From Magnetococcales bacterium (lineage in GTDB: Bacteria; Pseudomonadota; Magnetococcia; Magnetococcales; Magnetaquicoccaceae), in NCBI GenBank assembly GCA_015231915.1, contig JADGAR010000010.1, positions 1 to 64,000 on the forward strand: a stretch of DNA of 64,000 nt. The letters run 5' to 3'. The translations under genes and the position numbers were made by a program. This document shows positions 61,251 to 64,000 of the stretch, piece by piece; position 1 is the stretch's first letter, and every line of letters begins with the position of its first letter. A model generated the notes under the pieces. That model was not told the DNA's origin. It saw only the letters and a list, made by a program, of their open reading frames with translations, and did no database searches.

Positions 61251-61648
61251 GGCAACTCCTCCCATGCAGGCAGTTGGCGCACGTGGTCGAGAAACCGTGC
61301 TACCAGCGTCGTGGTTGCAGCCCGGTCGATCTCTTCGTCAAAGTCGGGATAGGCATCATAACGAAAGGTCGTGGCGAAGTCGGTAAAATCCAACAAGGGG
61401 GAAAACGGTTCCGGCAGAGTGGCACCTGCCTTGTTGAGGAGGGAATTCAGTTCCAGGAGGTCGTGTTTTTTGGGGAACTTGGCAGCGAGTAGACAAAGCC
61501 ATGCCTTCAGCCCCTTCTCCACGGCCTGCTGGACGTGGAACCCGAAAATTTCCACGTCGAAACATCCAGGATCGCCCATCGCCGCCAACGCGCGGAGATC
61601 CTTTTCCGCCATGAGCAGATAGGATTTTGCTTGGTCAAGGTCGCTCAT
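61247..61648 (-). CDS. HEPN-domain protein (toxin-like partner)
   Basis: A 133-residue HEPN protein. Typical pattern: DLDQAKSYLLMAEKDLRAL, FHVQQAVEKGLKAWLCLL, KKHDLLELNSLL and a C-terminal RYDAYPDFDEEIDRAA. HEPN proteins of this kind are ribonucleases paired with MNT nucleotidyltransferase antitoxins. The canonical R-x4-6-H catalytic motif is not clearly present, so nuclease activity is not assured. The ATG 61648 has GGGAGG eight bases upstream and overlaps the MNT gene by 14 bases; its stop overlaps the start of the 54-codon frame. Confidence 0.9.
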   Translation of the reverse strand: MSDLDQAKSYLLMAEKDLRALAAMGDPGCFDVEIFGFHVQQAVEKGLKAWLCLLAAKFPKKHDLLELNSLLNKAGATLPEPFSPLLDFTDFATTFRYDAYPDFDEEIDRAATTTLVARFLDHVRQLPAWEELP

Positions 61649-61964
61649 AAAGGGGCCTCCCTTCCTGAATGGCATGGGTGATGATGTGATTGGCCGAGTG
61701 TTGCCAACGCGCCACCTCGTCCCGGCTATAAAGCAGGATATCCTTGGGATGGGGGAAGGAGGTCAGCTTTCGGCGAATTTTCTGCAACTCCTGCCATCTA
61801 CTGCGCTTCTGAAAGCCATCCTCCACCACTACCAACAGGTCAATATCCGAATCATCGTTGGCGTCGCCACGGGCATGGGAGCCGAACAGGATGATCCGTT
61901 CCGGGGCAACGGTTTCCACGATCAAGGCGCTCATGGCGACCAGGTCGACGTTGGTGAGAGTCAT
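61635..61964 (-). CDS. MNT-type minimal nucleotidyltransferase (antitoxin-like partner)
   Basis: A 109-residue protein of the minimal nucleotidyltransferase family. The NTase signature is complete: IILFGSHARGDANDDSDIDLLVVVED, where the G-S motif and the D-x-D pair bind Mg-NTP. In characterised HEPN/MNT pairs (HepT-MntA) this enzyme adds AMP to the HEPN toxin and neutralises it. GGAG lies six bases upstream of ATG 61964. It is the first gene of a compact, translationally coupled set. Confidence 0.92.
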   Translation of the reverse strand: MTLTNVDLVAMSALIVETVAPERIILFGSHARGDANDDSDIDLLVVVEDGFQKRSRWQELQKIRRKLTSFPHPKDILLYSRDEVARWQHSANHIITHAIQEGRPLYERP

Positions 61965-61998
61965 GGGACGCTCCGTTGCAACGTAGTCAGCCTTTCTG

Positions 61999-62232
61999 TC
62001 AACTGGCTGGGTTCACGCGCACTTTGAAAATATGGTTCTGATGAATGCAGGCTTCCACTTCTCCATGCCAGACTGCGCCACGGCCAAGCTTATCCGGATC
62101 GCCACCTTCAGTAAGTAAGAGATCACCAGACTTGAGAAGATATCTCTCCACGGCGGTTTCCAACACCTCAATATTCTGGACATCGTTCAGATCGATATGT
62201 CCGTCTTGAACATTGGCAACACGCAGTATCAA
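61999..62232 (-). pseudogene. Relic of a type I restriction specificity subunit (HsdS)
   Basis: A 77-codon frame with unmistakable HsdS target-recognition-domain sequence: LRVANVQDGHIDLNDVQNIEV, then YLLKSGDLLLTEGGDPDKLGRG and IHQNHIFKVRVN. A functional HsdS has about 400-450 residues, so only a fragment of one recognition domain remains. There is no hsdM or hsdR here. The flanking 62000-62340 is AT-richer than the rest of the window, consistent with an acquired and decayed segment. It begins at ATG 62232 with no good ribosome-binding site. Confidence 0.85.
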
Positions 62233-62368
62233 TAATACAGAGATCTCAGAATAAATAACAAAAGAAATTCAATACACTCTATTACGTCGCCATACCAACC
62301 AAGAGACTCTCGGTTTGGTATACGGTATGATCAGCCGTCATCACACATCCTGACTCACAGCGTACTGA

Positions 62369-62704
62369 CTATTGCGCGCTCTCGAAGTCCAGGCCGATCC
62401 CCTTGACGTTGACACGCGCCACCTGACAGGGAAAAGAGACTTCGTAGGTGGTATTCCCCTCCTTCATCTCCAGAAACACCACCCCCTTGTCCCCGACCGC
62501 GCAGGGGTTCGAGGAGGTATCGGTCTCCATGAAGGCCCCGCTCATGCTGACATCCACGGTAAAGCCCTCGATCACCTCGCCCAGGGCGATCTCCAGGCGC
62601 ATGCGGGTATGAAAGGGAATGCGGGCCTCGGTGCGGGGACGGTCGGGCCGGACAGGGGGCGGGGGTGTGGTCGCTTGCGGAATCATGGGGCAGCCTGCAT
62701 TCAT
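62369..62704 (-). CDS. PilZ-domain protein
   Basis: A 111-residue single-domain PilZ protein. Pattern: R-x-E-A-R-I-P-F-H-T-R, then DVSMSGAFMET, and VKGIGLDFE at the end; the second motif is the D-x-S-x-x-G of c-di-GMP binders, while the usual first RxxxR is present as RPRTEAR. It is probably a cyclic-di-GMP receptor acting on motility or surface polysaccharide. A sigma-54-like promoter lies 33-48 bases upstream. Start 62704 or 62686. Confidence 0.88.
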   Translation of the reverse strand: MNAGCPMIPQATTPPPPVRPDRPRTEARIPFHTRMRLEIALGEVIEGFTVDVSMSGAFMETDTSSNPCAVGDKGVVFLEMKEGNTTYEVSFPCQVARVNVKGIGLDFESAQ

Positions 62705-62736
62705 CCTGAAAGGTCGAGGAACTTATCATGGATATT

Positions 62737-62752
62737 AGCATATCCGATGCCA
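62737..62752 (-). promoter_or_regulatory. Sigma-54-like promoter upstream of the PilZ gene
   Basis: On the minus strand TGGCATCGGATATGCT: GG and GC spaced eleven bases, TGGCA intact, the -12 element TGCT with A at position 12 in place of T. Predicted start near 62726, 22 bases before the ATG. Confidence 0.55.
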
Positions 62753-62801
62753 CTCCACAACAACCAAGTCCCCTGACCCGCCTGCTCCCACCACCCGACC
62801 A

Positions 62802-63941
62802 TCAAACACTCAATTCGATGAAAGTGACATCATCCTGCGGCGGCGCCTGCTGGAGATGACCATCAAGCAGCGTGAGCAACTCCTCCAATGCAACCTCGCC
62901 CGCATTCAATTGCAGGACAAAGGATTCCAGCCGCTCCATGCCGAACGGATTTTCCTGCGGATCCTCTGCCTCGATGATCCCATCCGAGTAAAGATAGAGC
63001 CGATCCCCCGCCTCCAGGGGGATGGCTTGCGCGGCCCGGTCACAATCCTGATGCTCGATGATGCCGAGCGGCAATAAGTGCTGAGAGCACAGATGGTCGT
63101 GAATGCGATTGCCCCTGACCAGGAGCGCGTCCGGCAAGGCTGCGTTCCACAACACGCCATGATCGCGTTGCGCATTCACTTCCAGCAGTATGGCAGCACA
63201 AAAAACCCCTGTAGGCATGCGCAAATAGAGCTGATGGTTGATTTCGGACAGGACGCACCCGCCGTGCTTGCCACGCTTGACCAGTTGATGAAAGATATAG
63301 GTGACCAAAGGACCGCCAATGGCGGCAGTGACGCCGTGGCCGGTAAAGTCCCCCAGAAAGATCATTTGCCGGCCATCCGGCGCAAAGGCGGAGAGCAATA
63401 CATCGCCGGTGGTGATCTCCACGGGAGCGATCAAATGCCGCACATGCCGGGTATCGAAGAGGTCCGCATGGCGCATCTTGACGATCATGCTTTCCATCAT
63501 CTCCCGCTCATCGAGCAGGTGCTGATTATGTTCGTCCACGATGCGCTTGGCCTCGCTCAATGCCAGGTGGGTCCGGATGCGCGCCAGCACCACGGCTGGC
63601 GAGAACGGTTTGGCGATATAATCGACCGCACCAAGCCCCAGACCGTACACCTCGTCCGCTTCCTCCGATTTCGCGGTGATGAAGATGACCGGAATGGCCT
63701 TTGTCGCTTCATGCGCATGCAACTGTTGGCAGACCGCATAGCCGTCGAGTTCCGGCATCATCACATCCAGCAAAATCAGGTCTGGCATGGGTTGGACCAG
63801 GGCGGCCCGCATGGCGACCTTGCTATTAATGACTGGTCGTACAATATAATATTTTTCAAGAAGATTTTTCAAAACAGTTATATTTTCCGGACCATCATCG
63901 ACAATCATAATAATTTTTGTAGCATCACGACCGACTTTCAT
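62802..63941 (-). CDS. Response regulator with PP2C/SpoIIE-type phosphatase output
   Basis: A 379-residue protein. Receiver domain (about 1-125): IIMIVDDGPENI with the acidic pair, LILLDVMMPELDG phospho-acceptor Asp, FITAKSEE and YIAKPF (Lys). A coiled-coil linker (about 125-165) is followed by a SpoIIE/PP2C phosphatase (about 175-378) with GDFTGHGVTAAIGG, the LLLEV-x-A strand, LYLYSDGIIEA and DDVTFIEL metal-binding residues. Such proteins dephosphorylate anti-sigma antagonists (RsbU type). ATG 63941 has GGAG seven bases upstream. The first 40 codons (63820-63941) are markedly AT-rich compared with the rest. Confidence 0.92.
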   Translation of the reverse strand: MKVGRDATKIIMIVDDGPENITVLKNLLEKYYIVRPVINSKVAMRAALVQPMPDLILLDVMMPELDGYAVCQQLHAHEATKAIPVIFITAKSEEADEVYGLGLGAVDYIAKPFSPAVVLARIRTHLALSEAKRIVDEHNQHLLDEREMMESMIVKMRHADLFDTRHVRHLIAPVEITTGDVLLSAFAPDGRQMIFLGDFTGHGVTAAIGGPLVTYIFHQLVKRGKHGGCVLSEINHQLYLRMPTGVFCAAILLEVNAQRDHGVLWNAALPDALLVRGNRIHDHLCSQHLLPLGIIEHQDCDRAAQAIPLEAGDRLYLYSDGIIEAEDPQENPFGMERLESFVLQLNAGEVALEELLTLLDGHLQQAPPQDDVTFIELSV

Positions 63942-64000
63942 CTCCATTCTCCAACGGCATACCGACATCTTCCGCCCAGGCTTTCATGGCATGCATGCAT
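63925..64000 (-). CDS. Possible C-terminal end of an upstream gene
   Basis: A minus-strand frame open from the window edge to TGA 63925, ending HAMKAWAEDVGMPLENGDESRS in part. It overlaps the start of the response regulator by 17 bases, as seen for other coupled genes here. Only 24 codons are visible, too few for identification. It may be an upstream regulatory gene (for instance an anti-sigma or STAS factor), but this is a guess. Confidence 0.35.
   Translation of the reverse strand, partial: CMHAMKAWAEDVGMPLENGDESRS

Noticed and set aside
1-64000. CRISPR arrays, insertion sequences, rRNA, magnetosome genes
   Set aside because: No regularly spaced repeats, no transposase with terminal repeats, no rRNA and no mam/mms-type gene were recognised, so none is reported.

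Overview
The window is one GC-rich, gene-dense chromosomal segment from a flagellated Gram-negative bacterium. Evidence for a diderm proteobacterium: P- and L-ring flagellar genes, an FlgH lipobox, AcnB, ComM, UbiX/UbiK/UbiU/UbiV, sigma-54-type promoters and many hybrid histidine kinases. The style (DUF4351 Rpn nucleases, kinase and FHA proteins, a DUF3365 sensor, abundant polysaccharide genes) reminds me of magnetotactic cocci of the Magnetococcales. That is an inference: no magnetosome gene is in the window and I could run no search.

Layout. 0-1.3 kb: the start of a secreted Gly/Met-rich protein at the edge and an Rpn-type nuclease. 1.4-7.3 kb: a minus-strand flagellar rod/ring operon, flgF-flgG-flgA-flgH-flgI-flgJ-flgM-flgN-csrA, with a convincing -24/-12 promoter before flgF. 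7.5-18.8 kb: housekeeping genes (mazG, acnB, an aspartate-type aminotransferase, cysS, rlmB) with a glycosyltransferase, a double-FHA protein, a second Rpn nuclease, a rubredoxin-tailed protein and a small Lys-rich exported protein. 19.0-23.4 kb: three overlapping or nearly abutting genes (GT2 glycosyltransferase, DegT-type sugar aminotransferase, polytopic GT-C-like protein) that look like an amino-sugar glycan modification unit. 23.4-28.2 kb: endonuclease III coupled to a 1406-residue SNF2-family protein. 28.3-32.3 kb: molybdopterin oxidoreductase, VanZ-like protein, nagZ, DUF971.

32.3-43.1 kb is a long minus-strand block: ubiX, a CHASE/PAS hybrid kinase, then ubiU-ubiV (O2-independent ubiquinone hydroxylation) with ubiK, an aldehyde dehydrogenase, comM, and a translationally coupled pair of secreted proteins (one of unknown family, one with Sel1 repeats). 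43.2-49.1 kb on the plus strand: an acetolactate-synthase-like enzyme, tpx, and the conserved SxtJ / DUF5989 / carbamoyltransferase / SGNH set, probably for decorating a surface sugar. 49.1-51.0 kb: a second hybrid kinase with a CxxCH-bearing sensor domain. 51.0-56.9 kb: dedA, tRNA-Gln(CUG), a surface-antigen-like protein, gltX, a SEC-C protein and aspS.

56.9-64 kb is more accessory. It holds a CBS-membrane protein behind a sigma-54-like promoter, a rhodanese, an unknown protein with a basic start and acidic end, a Ser/Thr kinase fused to a SUMF1-like domain, a HEPN/MNT toxin-antitoxin pair followed by a 54-codon frame and a broken frame, an HsdS relic, a PilZ protein with another sigma-54-like promoter, and a response regulator with a PP2C/SpoIIE output.

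The best candidates for something not well described are the secreted pair at 32.3-34.6 kb, the kinase neighbourhood at 57-61 kb, the HEPN/MNT plus two extra frames at 60.9-62.0 kb, the SNF2 protein with about 950 uncharacterised N-terminal residues, and the ubiU-ubiV-ubiK grouping without ubiT. I saw no CRISPR array, no intact insertion sequence, no rRNA, and no gene-free stretch longer than 300 bases.
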